From contig NZ_RJJE01000017.1 in the NCBI RefSeq assembly GCF_003721565.1, forward strand, positions 248,001-312,000: DNA of 64,000 bases. Reading direction: 5' to 3'. The translations under genes and the position numbers were made by a program. Below, in pieces: positions 41,414-50,701 of this stretch. Position 1 is the stretch's first letter; each line of letters opens with the position of its first letter. A model generated the notes under the pieces. That model saw only the letters and a list, made by a program, of their open reading frames with translations, had not been told where the DNA came from and searched no databases. The stretch is from Rufibacter immobilis. GTDB lineage: Bacteria; Bacteroidota; Bacteroidia; Cytophagales; Hymenobacteraceae.

Positions 41414-42316
41414 TTAATGGTTTTCTTCTGATCCAACTGACCCGTAAACCTGATCAATAAATTGTTTAACGGTAGTAGGTTTTCTTCCCAGTAAAGACTC
41501 CAAAGTAGTATCTTCTACATCCATCATTCCTTCGGCTACTGCTGTGCCCCACATGACAAACATGCCAATGTACATATCAGGCACCCCTGCTTTTCCCAGA
41601 ATAGCTTTAAAATCCTCCACATTGGGAGAACTATAATGAATGTCTTTGCCCAGCGCTGCCGTAATGTATTGCGCTATCTCTTCAAAACCTACAGACGTGT
41701 TGTTAGTCAAATTGTACGTCTTGTTTTCATGGCCTTCAGTAGTCAATGCATTAATAGCCGCTTCAGCTAGTTCTTCCCGAAGTACCCAGCTGGCTTTGCC
41801 TGCCGCCGCCGGAAATAAAATTGCTCCTGTTTCAGCTACCTTTTCACCCACAAACGCCAGAATCATTTCCTGGTAGATGCCATTCTGGAGAATGGTATAC
41901 TTGATGCCGCTATCTTTCAGGAACTTCTCTGACTCTACATGAGAATTCTCAAAGTCGGCGATAGCCGAATCCTCATGACCGGGCTTCCTTACAAAAGAAG
42001 TGTAGGCAATGTGTTTTACGTTTGCTTCTTTGGCTGCGGTAATCGCGTTGATGTGGTGCTTTGTTCGGTTTTCGACCGGCCCTCGGTCACTGCTGGAGAT
42101 CAGTAACAATCTATCAACGCCTGCAAAGGCTTTGCGCATGGAAACTACATCCGCGTAATCTCCCATTCTCACATCGATTCCTTTGTCTCTAAGAGGTTGT
42201 GCGTCTTCTCCTTCTCTTACCAATGCTGCAATGTCTTTAGCAGGTAAGCCTTTGTTTAACAAGTGTTGTATGGCTTTAGAGCCAAAATTTCCGGTTGCCC
42301 CTGTAATTAAGATCAT
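41414..42316 (-). CDS. NmrA-like NAD(P)-binding oxidoreductase
   Basis: 300 residues with an N-terminal Rossmann motif ILITGATGNFGSKAIQHLL. The atypical SDR pattern of the NmrA/QorB (quinone oxidoreductase 2) group is visible: VDRLLLISSSDRG, HIAYTSFV and YTILQNGIYQEM. It probably reduces quinones or azo compounds with NAD(P)H, or acts as a redox sensor. It is transcribed divergently from an HxlR regulator gene. The 111-bp gap carries two palindromes that overlap promoter elements, so HxlR control of this gene is likely; HxlR/NmrA pairs commonly respond to electrophiles. Confidence 0.92.
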   Translation of the reverse strand: MILITGATGNFGSKAIQHLLNKGLPAKDIAALVREGEDAQPLRDKGIDVRMGDYADVVSMRKAFAGVDRLLLISSSDRGPVENRTKHHINAITAAKEANVKHIAYTSFVRKPGHEDSAIADFENSHVESEKFLKDSGIKYTILQNGIYQEMILAFVGEKVAETGAILFPAAAGKASWVLREELAEAAINALTTEGHENKTYNLTNNTSVGFEEIAQYITAALGKDIHYSSPNVEDFKAILGKAGVPDMYIGMFVMWGTAVAEGMMDVEDTTLESLLGRKPTTVKQFIDQVYGSVGSEENH

Positions 42317-42352
42317 GGTTGCTTTTTTTGTTGGGCGGCAAGTTCATGAATT

Positions 42353-42371
42353 AACTATAGGAAGTATAGTT
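42353..42371. promoter_or_regulatory. Operator-like palindrome 1 (HxlR)
   Basis: AACTATA-GGAAG-TATAGTT, perfect 7-bp arms. Its right edge covers the TTG of the hxlR promoter. Confidence 0.6.
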
Positions 42372-42400
42372 GTTTACTAAAAAGAACTCCTATACTTTTG
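42370..42400 (+). promoter_or_regulatory. Promoter of HxlR regulator gene
   Basis: TTG at 42370-42372, a 20-bp spacer and TACTTTTG at 42393-42400, an exact TAnnTTTG. The ATG is 28 bp downstream. Confidence 0.7.
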
Positions 42401-42405
42401 TATAG
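42390..42405. promoter_or_regulatory. Operator-like palindrome 2 (HxlR)
   Basis: CTATAC-TTTT-GTATAG, perfect 6-bp arms, lying on the -7 element. It shares the TATA half-site with palindrome 1, 34-37 bp away centre to centre. Confidence 0.6.
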
Positions 42406-42427
42406 TAAAATAGGTAGCATCTTCATT

Positions 42428-42805
42428 ATGAGCGACTTTAAGGAATTAGTAGAGGAGGAAAAATTAAAGCAATGTCCCAGGCAGTACATACTGGCCTTGA
42501 CGGATACCCTTCATGTGATTAGCGGGAAATGGAAGTTACCCATAATTGCATCCTTACTGTATGGTAGAAGCCGGTTTAAGGATCTACAGGAGAATATAGA
42601 GAAGATAACCCCCAGGATGCTTTCCAAAGAGTTGAAGGAGCTGGAGATTAATGGCATTGTACAGCGCAAAGTGTTTGACAAAACACCTGTCTTGATAGAA
42701 TATGCGTTGACTGACTCTGGCAAACGCCTAATCAATGTGGTAGATACTATGCTTGATTGGGGGTTAGCACACAGAAATGAAGTAATACAACAAGATAGGA
42801 CCTAA
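42428..42805 (+). CDS. HxlR-family transcriptional regulator
   Basis: 125 residues, a winged-helix dimer of the HxlR/MarR-like class. Typical features are the N-terminal cysteine in QCPRQYILALTDT, the ISGKWKLPIIASLL segment, FKDLQENIEKITPRMLSKEL as the recognition region, and the wing RKVFDKTPVLIEYALTDSGK. The cysteine is the one used for redox or electrophile sensing in relatives such as YodB/HypR. The ATG at 42428 is chosen; a TTG at 42398 lies inside the promoter. The divergent NmrA-like gene and the twin palindromes point to autoregulation and control of the oxidoreductase. Confidence 0.92.
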   Translation: MSDFKELVEEEKLKQCPRQYILALTDTLHVISGKWKLPIIASLLYGRSRFKDLQENIEKITPRMLSKELKELEINGIVQRKVFDKTPVLIEYALTDSGKRLINVVDTMLDWGLAHRNEVIQQDRT

Positions 42806-43584
42806 CGTTTGGATATCTGCACCGGTGCAGACAGTTTTCATATGTTTTCCGGTGGTATAGCTTAGCCAATATAGGGCAACCTCACACTATTTCAGACCCT
42901 CGAGTGGGTGACCCGTCGGCGCTGCCCCCAGGAATTGGAAAGTGTTGGCATTCGCTGGGTATGTGGTTCTTCGTTGCCTACGCCTCCTGAGAGGCAACAT
43001 TGATGCCCCTGGCAGTGGCTGCAGTTCATGGACGGAAGTCACTGCTTCGCAAAGTGCCTTCCCAAAAAATGGCCGTTTCATCGTACCGAAGTCTTTGGTA
43101 GATGAATCAGCAGGTATGCAGCACTTCTATCCGTACCATAATTCGGAATAGGTACGGGTACAAGACAGCCAGGTAAAGTCTGCTTTTCCGGATGGGGGAT
43201 CTTACGTTGCCAGATTCTTTGGGAGGCCACGACAGCATTGGGCAGGAGCGGGAGGAATCCTAAATCTGCCATCACTTTTGGTGGAAGGTAGGGCATTGTA
43301 GAGGATTACCTCTGTCTACGCTTTGCCCAAGTGCCTTGGCACATCATGTTCTTCTGGGTGAATGGCAGGCAGGTAAACCTTGCGCACTTCGCTCTACCCC
43401 GGAACCCGGCACCCCTGGTCGGGCATAATGGGGCAGGGCACGGTCATCAGTTAATCACGGAAACCTGTATTTTGGGGAGGTGCATGCCTTTCCTTCCTGA
43501 CTTTAAAGCTTGGCAGAGCCAGAAATCTGCTGCCCTAGTTCGGACTCTTGCAACATCCGGTGTCAGAATAGTGTCCAGGTGCAA
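42806..43584. other. Gene-poor region upstream of tRNA-Glu
   Basis: About 780 bp of fairly GC-rich sequence. Four overlapping short frames on both strands (60-92 residues) show no protein-like pattern. I find no transposase, integrase or repeat-family member. It may be a decayed coding or mobile region next to the tRNA. Confidence 0.4.
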
Positions 43585-43618
43585 TAAAAAAGCCCCTCAG
43601 CGTTAACTGAGAGGCTTT
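43585..43618 (-). terminator. tRNA-Glu terminator
   Basis: On the minus strand GCCTCTCAG, loop TTAACG, CTGAGGGGC, then TTTTTT, directly downstream of the tRNA. Confidence 0.9.
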
Positions 43619-43622
43619 CGTG

Positions 43623-43694
43623 TAGTCCGTAGGGGAATCGAACCCCTGTTACCAGAATGAAAATCTGGTGTCCTAACCCCTAGACGAACGGACC
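43623..43694 (-). tRNA. tRNA-Glu (anticodon TTC)
   Basis: A 72-nt cloverleaf. Acceptor GGTCCGT pairs with ACGGACT (G1-U72 wobble), discriminator A. The anticodon stem CCAGA/TCTGG closes a TTTTCAT loop, giving anticodon TTC. The T-arm GGGGTTCGATTCCCC is perfect. CCA is not encoded. It has a perfect upstream promoter and a terminator, so it is probably transcribed alone. Confidence 0.96.
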
Positions 43695-43714
43695 ATCTGT
43701 CGGTTTTGATGGTG

Positions 43715-43745
43715 CAAATATAGAGGAGGGATTTTGATTTGCAAA
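43715..43745 (-). promoter_or_regulatory. tRNA-Glu promoter
   Basis: On the minus strand TTTG (43745-43742), a 19-bp spacer and TATATTTG (43722-43715), an exact match to the Bacteroidota consensus. About 14 nt would separate the start site from the tRNA. Confidence 0.82.
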
Positions 43746-43810
43746 GCACCTGTTTTAAAAAAAGTGCGTTTAAACGCTAAATAGCTCACAATGAGCCTGA
43801 AAATTTTTAA

Positions 43811-44872
<1,062 letters not shown>

Positions 44873-44895
44873 TTTCCTATTTTAGCTTCCAACTG

Positions 44896-44930
44896 AAGTG
44901 GTGTTGCCAACCGGCGGCACCACTTTTTTT
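44896..44930 (+). terminator. gap terminator
   Basis: AAGTGGTGTTGCC and GGCGGCACCACTT around AACC, then seven T's. Confidence 0.9.
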
Positions 44931-45048
44931 ATGTATTTTTACCCGAACACAAAGTACAGCCCTCTTTTTTAAGATCAGGTACTTTAAAGGTTAAACCTGT
45001 TTTCACGCAAAACACGAGCTGCTGCGTTGTAAGACAGAACACACAAGC

Positions 45049-45954
45049 ATGAACTCAACAATAGCCCCAGAAAAAGTCTGCTTTATCTTGAACCCGAAAT
45101 CTGGGGTGAAGAGTAGCGTTTCGGTGCCTGACCTTATTGCGGCGCACCTGGACCATTCCCGCTGGGCTCCGGAAATCATCTATACCCAGTATGCCGGGCA
45201 CGCGCCCCAGCTGGCCCGGGAAGCGGCCGCGGCAGGGGCGCGTTTGGTAGTAGCCGTGGGCGGAGACGGAACCGTGAACGAAGTGGCCCGCGGGCTTTTG
45301 GGTACCTCAGCGGCGCTGGGGATTTTGCCCAAAGGATCTGGTAACGGGTTGGCCCGGCATTTGGGCATTCCGCTGGCCCTGCCCCAGGCCTTGGCGCTAC
45401 TGAATAACCCGGTGTTTCACCGGATAGATTCCTGCGCCATCAACGGACACCCGTTCTTCTGTACGGCCGGCATTGGGTTTGACGGTTTGGTGAGCTCAGT
45501 CTTCGCGAAGAGCACCAAGCGGGGGCTCAGCAGTTATGTGCAGCTGGTGGTGCGGGAATTCCGGACGTTTCAATCAGAGGCCGCTACCGTGAGCATCAAC
45601 GGCAAATCACTTTCCTCAGATTTCTTTGTGGTGGCGTTCGCCAATGCCTCTCAGTACGGCAACAACGCCTATATTGCGCCCATGGCCAACATTCAGGATG
45701 GATTGATGGACGTCTGCCTCATCCGGCACGTGGGCATAGCGGAGGCCATCCAGTTAGGGTACGGTCTCATGACCAAGCAGATTGCCCATTCCAGCCTGGC
45801 CGAGTTCCACACCTGCGCCACGGTGCGTGTGCAGAGCGAGAAGCCCCAATACTACCACGCCGATGGTGAGTTTATGGGGCAGGCGCAGGAGTTTGAAGTG
45901 CAACTCTTTCCGGAGTCTATAGAAGTAGTAGCGCCTTTACCGGCAAAGTCTTAA
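45049..45954 (+). CDS. Diacylglycerol kinase-family lipid kinase (YegS/BmrU-like)
   Basis: 301 residues. The catalytic [13 protein letters not shown] motif is near residue 67, after an N-terminal [11 protein letters not shown] strand. [15 protein letters not shown] follows as the second nucleotide-binding motif, and the C-terminal half is the beta-sandwich with [10 protein letters not shown] and QYYHADGE. Family members phosphorylate diacylglycerol or related lipids at the membrane using ATP. It lies 4 bp upstream of the SUI1-like gene and is likely cotranscribed with it. Confidence 0.92.
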   Translation: MNSTIAPEKVCFILNPKSGVKSSVSVPDLIAAHLDHSRWAPEIIYTQYAGHAPQLAREAAAAGARLVVAVGGDGTVNEVARGLLGTSAALGILPKGSGNGLARHLGIPLALPQALALLNNPVFHRIDSCAINGHPFFCTAGIGFDGLVSSVFAKSTKRGLSSYVQLVVREFRTFQSEAATVSINGKSLSSDFFVVAFANASQYGNNAYIAPMANIQDGLMDVCLIRHVGIAEAIQLGYGLMTKQIAHSSLAEFHTCATVRVQSEKPQYYHADGEFMGQAQEFEVQLFPESIEVVAPLPAKS

Positions 45955-45958
45955 GAAC

Positions 45959-46303
45959 ATGAGTAAAAACAAAAAGAACCGGGAAGGGGTGGTATATTCC
46001 ACCAACCCAGATTTCGATTATGAATACCAGCAGGAGGAAGCGGCGCAGACCCTGCCTCCGCAGCAGCAGAACCTGCGGGTGCAGCTAGACAAGAAAAGCC
46101 GTGGCGGCAAACAGGTCACCCTCATCACCGGTTTTGTGGGCCAGGACGATGACCTGCAAACCCTAGGCAAAACCCTTAAAACCAAATGTGGGGTGGGCGG
46201 CAGCGCCAAAGACAGCGAAATCACCATCCAGGGCGATTTCCGCGACAAAGTCCTGCAACTGCTCCTGGACCTGGGCTACAAAGCCAAGAAAGCCGGCGGC
46301 TGA
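45959..46303 (+). CDS. SUI1/YciH-family translation initiation factor
   Basis: 114 residues. The C-terminal 75 residues are a SUI1 domain ([56 protein letters not shown]), homologous to eukaryotic eIF1 and bacterial YciH. The first 40 residues are a Gln/Glu-rich flexible tail. It probably binds the 30S subunit and affects start-site fidelity or stress translation. It follows the lipid kinase by 4 bp. A class II repeat begins 13 bp after the stop. Confidence 0.93.
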   Translation: MSKNKKNREGVVYSTNPDFDYEYQQEEAAQTLPPQQQNLRVQLDKKSRGGKQVTLITGFVGQDDDLQTLGKTLKTKCGVGGSAKDSEITIQGDFRDKVLQLLLDLGYKAKKAGG

Positions 46304-46315
46304 GCCCGAGCAAAT

Positions 46316-46354
46316 CTAGTTTTGGGCAGATTCTGGATAAAGAGCCCCTAAATA
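46316..46354 (-). repeat. Class II 39-bp repeat
   Basis: Reverse orientation. On the minus strand it starts TATTTAGGGGCTCTTTATCC and ends CCCAAAACTAG. Confidence 0.75.
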
Positions 46355-46391
46355 GAAGTCCTGAGTCTTGAGTCTACATCTACAGCAGAAA

Positions 46392-46521
46392 CTGGCGCGG
46401 GACTATTGTCTCGTGCCAAAGGATGCTGCGAGTCTCCAGACTCGCCGGGACCCACAGGCCGGAACGCATGAGTCTGGAGACTCCACGCATCCCACGGCAC
46501 GAGTCTGGAGACTCGCGCCAG
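46392..46521. repeat. Nested GAGTCT palindrome cluster
   Basis: Three 14-bp palindromes: GAGTCTCCAGACTC at 46430-46443 and GAGTCTGGAGACTC at 46470-46483 and 46501-46514. The outer block CTGGCGCG...CTCGTGCC (46392-46417) is the inverse complement, in its two 8-bp ends, of GGCACGAG...CGCGCCAG (46496-46521). The inner blocks GGATGC and GCATCC also pair, so the whole 130 bp can fold as a large branched cruciform. Confidence 0.75.
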
Positions 46522-46800
46522 CCTGTAAGGCCAGTGTTCAGGGATATAGTTCTTTTATAGAATATTCAATCAGTCTCCCGTAAAGACTGCCTTTGCCAAA
46601 CGCACCTATTCCAGTCTTTCCCTAGAGCGCCTCGCTTGTGGCCAAGTAGGAAAGAGGCTAAGAGAAAGCTGTATTCCTTGGCCGCAAGGGCTTGCGAGAG
46701 GGGAAGACGGGGCCCCGCGGCCGTGAGCGCTTACCGTTAAAGATGAAACAACGCAGCACTTAAAGCCATAGACAAGCGGTTTAGCCAATGGTATCAGCCT

Positions 46801-47553
46801 TTACCGCCCCTCCATTCCCTGTAAAAAAGCCAAGGCCTTCTCCAAATCCGCCGGAGTGTCAATCCCGATGGTTTCCAGATCAGTGACTGCCGTCACAATC
46901 CGGTAGCCGTGTTCCAGCCAGCGCAACTGCTCCAGAGATTCGGCTTTTTCCAGTGGAGAGGGCTGCAATTGCGTGAGTTCCGCCAGCACCGTGCTGCGGT
47001 AGCCGTAAATCCCGATGTGCTTGTAGAACGGGTGGGCCGAAAGCCAATCGGGCTGCTCCACCCCGCGCAGGTAGGGGATAGGGTGGCGGCTGAAATAGAG
47101 TGCCTGCTGTTGCGCCCCAATCACCACTTTGGGGCTGTTGGGGTTGAAAAGCTCCTCAGTAGACTGCACGGCTTTGATAAGCGTGGCAATCTGCGCCTGG
47201 GGCTGCGCGAAACACTGCAAGACCCGGTTAATCTGCTCCGGCTGTATGAAAGGCTCATCGCCCTGGATGTTCACCACCACCTCGTAGGTTTGGCCAAGGA
47301 GAGAATAGGCTTCGTGGCAACGGTCGGTGCCGCTCTGGTGGTGGGTGGCGGTCATGACCACCTTTCCCCCGAAATCCTCTACGTGCTGCCTGATCCGCTC
47401 ATCATCGGTGGCTATGACCACTTCCTGGAGATCGGCTTTTTGGGCCTGTTCGTACACCCTCTGAATCATGGATTTCCCGTTCAGAAGCACCAAGGGCTTT
47501 CCGGGGTAACGGGTAGAGGCAAAACGGGCGGGAATAATACCAACGGCTTTCAT
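46801..47553 (-). CDS. kdsB: 3-deoxy-manno-octulosonate cytidylyltransferase
   Basis: 250 residues, the usual KdsB length. It activates Kdo with CTP to CMP-Kdo for lipopolysaccharide inner core synthesis. Motifs: VGIIPARFASTRYPGKPL (CTP binding), VVIATDDERI, HQSGTDRCHEA and VVNIQGDEPFIQPEQI (metal/Kdo site). The ATG at 47553 is chosen over a TTG at 47559. Its presence implies an LPS-bearing Gram-negative envelope. It is divergent from the YdcF-like gene, with a class II repeat between. Confidence 0.96.
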   Translation of the reverse strand: MKAVGIIPARFASTRYPGKPLVLLNGKSMIQRVYEQAQKADLQEVVIATDDERIRQHVEDFGGKVVMTATHHQSGTDRCHEAYSLLGQTYEVVVNIQGDEPFIQPEQINRVLQCFAQPQAQIATLIKAVQSTEELFNPNSPKVVIGAQQQALYFSRHPIPYLRGVEQPDWLSAHPFYKHIGIYGYRSTVLAELTQLQPSPLEKAESLEQLRWLEHGYRIVTAVTDLETIGIDTPADLEKALAFLQGMEGR

Positions 47554-47620
47554 AGTCAAATAGGCGAATGGGTGGAACGTGGGGCTAAAGATAAGGTAAT
47601 TTCAGAAGGAAGCAGAAAGG

Positions 47621-47659
47621 CGTTTAGGGGCTCTTTTTCTAAAAATAGGCCAAAACCAG
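47621..47659 (+). repeat. Class II 39-bp repeat
   Basis: Starts CGTTTAGGGGCTCTTTTTCT and ends AGGCCAAAACCAG. It is in the divergent kdsB/YdcF-like region. Confidence 0.85.
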
Positions 47660-47720
47660 CATCTCAGCCGTTGCGGCCAAAGCTAGCCGGAGAAACAAGC
47701 CACAGCGACTTGCAAACAGG

Positions 47721-47752
47721 TTTGGCGGTTTGGGCCCGGCCGCGTTACTTTG
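47721..47752 (+). promoter_or_regulatory. Candidate promoter of YdcF-like gene
   Basis: TTTG at 47721-47724, a 20-bp spacer and TTACTTTG at 47745-47752 (one mismatch to TAnnTTTG). Confidence 0.5.
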
Positions 47753-47795
47753 GGCGCAGGTACACCAAGCGCCGTGCCGTTACGTCTTCATATAT

Positions 47796-48560
47796 ATGTT
47801 CTTCGTTCTGTCTAAGCTGCTCCAGTACGCGGTGTCTCCGTTGCTCTGGATTCTGGGTTTGCTCGTTTTCGGGCTGATTTCGAAAAAAGCGCCCCTAAAC
47901 CGGAATTGCCTGCGGGCGGCGGTGCTGCTGTTGCTGTTCTTCACTAACCCCTTCCTGAGCAATGAGGTGTGGCTGGCCTGGGAACCCGCACCGGTCCTGA
48001 TGCGGGAGGTAAAAACCTACGACGCAGGCATTGTGCTCACCGGGGTCACCGAAGGAAACAAAGCCCCCTATGACCGCGTGCACTACGGCGAAGGCCCCGA
48101 ACGGATCTTAGATGCCATTCAACTCTACAAAACAGGCCGGCTGAAGAAAATCATCATTTCCGGGGGCTCAGGCTCCCTCTCAGCGGTAACCCGCACGGAG
48201 GCCAGCAACCTGCGGCAGACGGCCCTGTACGCCGGGGTGCCTGCGCAGGATATACTGCTGGAAGAGCGGAGCCGCAACACGCGGGAGAATGCGCTGTACA
48301 CCAAGGAACTGCTCCAGGGGCAGCCACAGCTGCACAAGCTGCTACTCATCACCTCAGCGTTCCATATGCGGCGGGCGCAGGGCTGCTTTGACCAGGCTGG
48401 CCTCCAGACAGACCCTTTCCCCACCGATTTCCGGACCCACAACCGTAGTTTTGCGGTAGACGATCTCCTCATCCCAGACCCGGAGGCCCTCCAGAAATGG
48501 TCGCACCTGATCCATGAGTGGGTGGGGTACGTTACCTATAAAGTGTTGGGTTACTCCTGA
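47796..48560 (+). CDS. YdcF-family (DUF218) membrane protein
   Basis: 254 residues. Two hydrophobic segments (about 5-28 and 38-55) anchor it in the inner membrane. The C-terminal DUF218 domain has YDAGIVLTGV, IIISGGSGSLSAV and the conserved RSRNTRENALYTKELL. The group includes ElyC/SanA-like envelope proteins; the molecular role is unclear. The loop between the two membrane segments (FGLISKKAPLNRN) is encoded by a class II repeat (47862-47901), an example of a repeat used as coding sequence. The ATG at 47796 is chosen over an earlier GTG/TTG-type extension. It ends with a 10-bp overlap with the convergent dehydrogenase. Confidence 0.87.
   Translation: MFFVLSKLLQYAVSPLLWILGLLVFGLISKKAPLNRNCLRAAVLLLLFFTNPFLSNEVWLAWEPAPVLMREVKTYDAGIVLTGVTEGNKAPYDRVHYGEGPERILDAIQLYKTGRLKKIIISGGSGSLSAVTRTEASNLRQTALYAGVPAQDILLEERSRNTRENALYTKELLQGQPQLHKLLLITSAFHMRRAQGCFDQAGLQTDPFPTDFRTHNRSFAVDDLLIPDPEALQKWSHLIHEWVGYVTYKVLGYS
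47862..47901 (-). repeat. Class II repeat inside YdcF-like CDS
   Basis: A 40-bp copy in reverse orientation (plus strand CTCGTTTTCGGGCTGATTTC...GCGCCCCTAAACC), one base longer than the usual 39. It encodes the loop after the first membrane segment. Confidence 0.7.
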
Positions 48561-49930
48561 GGGTTGCTTACCCAGATGGTTTTCTGGTTCACAAACTCCC
48601 TGATGCCCAGATAAGACAATTCGCGCCCGTACCCAGATTTCTTCACGCCGCCAAAAGGCAGGGCCGGGTCTGAGGCCACAATGGCGTTCACGAAAACCGC
48701 CCCAGATTCTACCTGCCGGGCTAGTTCCTGCCCCCGTTGGATGTCACGGGTCCAGATGGAGCCGCCCAGGCCAAAGGGCGAGTCATTGGCTATTCTAACC
48801 GCATCCTCGGCATCCTCAGCAACGAACACCAAAGCCACCGGCCCGAAGAATTCTTCCTCATACGCCGGGTTGCCAGGTTTGATGTCGGTGAGGATGGCGG
48901 GGTGGAAGAGGGCGCTGTCGGGATCGGGCTGGCCACCCTTGAGGTAAAGTTTGGCTCCGGCGGCCACAGAGCGCTCCACCTGCTCCGTGAGTTCCTGCGC
49001 CAGGTCTACCCGGGCCAAAGGACCGTAATCAATGTCTTCGTCTTCCAACGGGTTACCGGTGCGTTTCTCCTGCATGTTTTTAGAGAAAGCGGCCATGAAA
49101 GCCTCGGCAATGGGTTTCTCCAGGATGAAGCGTTTGGCGGCAATGCAGCTCTGGCCGGTATTGATGAGGCGGGCGCTGGCCGCTTTTTGGGCCACGGCTT
49201 CCACATCGGCATCGGCTAAAACAATGAACGCGTCTGAACCGCCCAACTCCAGCACGGTTTTCTTGATCTGGGCTCCGGCCACGGAGGCTACGTTGGCCCC
49301 GGCGCCCTCGCTACCGGTGAGTGTCACGGCTTTCACGCGTTCGTCCTTAATAAGCTGTTCCACTTCCCGCGAACCGATGAGCAATGACTGGAAGCACCCT
49401 TTGGGGAAACCCGCCTTCTCAAACACCTCCTGAATAGCCAGCGCACACTGCGGCACGTTGGAGGCGTGCTTGAGCAAACCTACATTGCCCGCCATGAGCG
49501 CCGGGGCGGCAAACCGGAACACCTGCCAGAACGGGAAGTTCCAGGGCATGACGGCCAGAATGGTGCCCATGGGCTCATAGGAGATAAAGCTGCGCACGGC
49601 ACTGGTCTGGATGTCTTCGTCTTGCAGGAATTCCTCGGCGTGCTGGGCATAATAGTGGCAGACCAGGGCACACTTATTTATTTCACCTCTGGACTGGTTC
49701 AGGGGCTTGCCCATTTCCAGGGAGATGATTCTGGCGTAATGGTCCTGGTTGCCGGCCAGCTCATCGCCGGCGCGCTGCATCAACGCGGCCCGGTGGGCGA
49801 AGGAAGTGGTGCGCCAGGCCCTGAAAGCATTGTCTGCGTGGTGCAGCGTTGTTTCTATTTCCTGTGCTGAGGCCGGCTCAAAAGTTTTCTCTACGGTATT
49901 GGTGTATGGATTAAGAGTTTGAATTGGCAT
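48551..49930 (-). CDS. NAD(P)-dependent aldehyde (succinate-semialdehyde) dehydrogenase
   Basis: 459 residues of the ALDH superfamily. Catalytic C262 in NTGQSCIAAKRF, general base E228 in KTVLELGGSD, cofactor segment VMPWNFPFWQ, and the C-terminal LPFGGVKKSGYGRELS. The overall pattern and length match the succinate-semialdehyde dehydrogenases (GabD/Sad type) of Bacteroidota, which feed GABA or 4-hydroxybutyrate carbon to succinate. Substrate specificity is inferred from similarity only. It stands alone on the minus strand, convergent with the YdcF-like gene. Confidence 0.93.
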   Translation of the reverse strand: MPIQTLNPYTNTVEKTFEPASAQEIETTLHHADNAFRAWRTTSFAHRAALMQRAGDELAGNQDHYARIISLEMGKPLNQSRGEINKCALVCHYYAQHAEEFLQDEDIQTSAVRSFISYEPMGTILAVMPWNFPFWQVFRFAAPALMAGNVGLLKHASNVPQCALAIQEVFEKAGFPKGCFQSLLIGSREVEQLIKDERVKAVTLTGSEGAGANVASVAGAQIKKTVLELGGSDAFIVLADADVEAVAQKAASARLINTGQSCIAAKRFILEKPIAEAFMAAFSKNMQEKRTGNPLEDEDIDYGPLARVDLAQELTEQVERSVAAGAKLYLKGGQPDPDSALFHPAILTDIKPGNPAYEEEFFGPVALVFVAEDAEDAVRIANDSPFGLGGSIWTRDIQRGQELARQVESGAVFVNAIVASDPALPFGGVKKSGYGRELSYLGIREFVNQKTIWVSNPQE

Positions 49931-50132
49931 TGTAAAGTGTTATTATTAGATGGGGAAAAGCAGCGAAAGGGGTAAAACCTGTAGAGGCAAAGTCCGTAGA
50001 AATACGGTGTTCAGAAACTAGCTCTACCTATCTTTCTTTAAACATATTCTACAGAACTGTGTTTAAAGAGTTACGTAAAGCATGAACTTTCATCTTTCCT
50101 GCTAAGTCTTCACCGCCGGCGCTGCATATTAG

Positions 50133-50699
50133 TTGGCTAAAATACGTTACTTGTTGGACTCAACATTGAATATTGCATCTGAAGAGGAACTGGTTGCCCG
50201 TTTGCGCGCGCAAGACCAACGGGCCATTACTCTTCTTTACCGTAATTACTCGGCGGCCCTCTATGGCGTAATTTTACGGATTGTAAAGCAGGAAGAGCTG
50301 GCTGAGGACGTGTTACAGGAGAGTTTCCTGAAAATATGGTCGGCTTTTGCCAGCTACGATGAGCAGAAGGGGCGCCTTTTCACCTGGATGCTGAACATTT
50401 CCCGCAACCTGGCCATTGACAAAATCCGGTCAAAGCAATATCGCGTAGGTTCTAAGACCCAACCCATGGAAAACACCGTTACCCACCACATGGTGAGCGG
50501 CGATGAAATTAAACCTGACCATATTGGGTTGCAGGAAATGACAGAACAATTGAATCCAGATCAAAAAGTAATCATAGATTTGATGTACTTTAACGGTTTC
50601 ACCCAAAGCGAGGTGGCAGAGGAACTGAACATCCCGCTGGGAACCGTGAAAACCAGGGCCCGCATGGCCATCAAATTCTTGAGCAAATTAATCAAATAG
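50133..50699 (+). CDS. ECF-type RNA polymerase sigma factor
   Basis: About 188 residues. Region 2 is visible in AITLLYRNYSAALYGVILRI, EDVLQESFLKIW and LFTWMLNISRNLAIDKIR. Region 4 is in MYFNGFTQSEVAEELNIPLG followed by TVKTRARMAI. There is no in-frame ATG before the conserved sequence; the start must be a TTG (50133, or 50151/50154/50166), which could keep translation low. The gene after it, 2 bp away, encodes an RskA-like anti-sigma factor, so the pair forms a membrane-regulated sigma switch. The regulon is unknown. Confidence 0.92.
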   Translation: MAKIRYLLDSTLNIASEEELVARLRAQDQRAITLLYRNYSAALYGVILRIVKQEELAEDVLQESFLKIWSAFASYDEQKGRLFTWMLNISRNLAIDKIRSKQYRVGSKTQPMENTVTHHMVSGDEIKPDHIGLQEMTEQLNPDQKVIIDLMYFNGFTQSEVAEELNIPLGTVKTRARMAIKFLSKLIK

Positions 50700-50701
50700 C
50701 G

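Larger units (their letters stand above)
46304..46800. other. Intergenic region with repeat and palindrome cluster
   Basis: About 500 bp between SUI1 (plus) and kdsB (minus). It contains a class II repeat (46316-46354) and the nested palindromes at 46392-46521. The rest (46522-46800) holds nothing I recognise. Confidence 0.5.

Noticed and set aside
42887-43606. Four short ORFs on both strands before tRNA-Glu
   Set aside because: They overlap one another, have no hydrophobic/charged patterning and match no family I know; treated as non-coding or decayed DNA.
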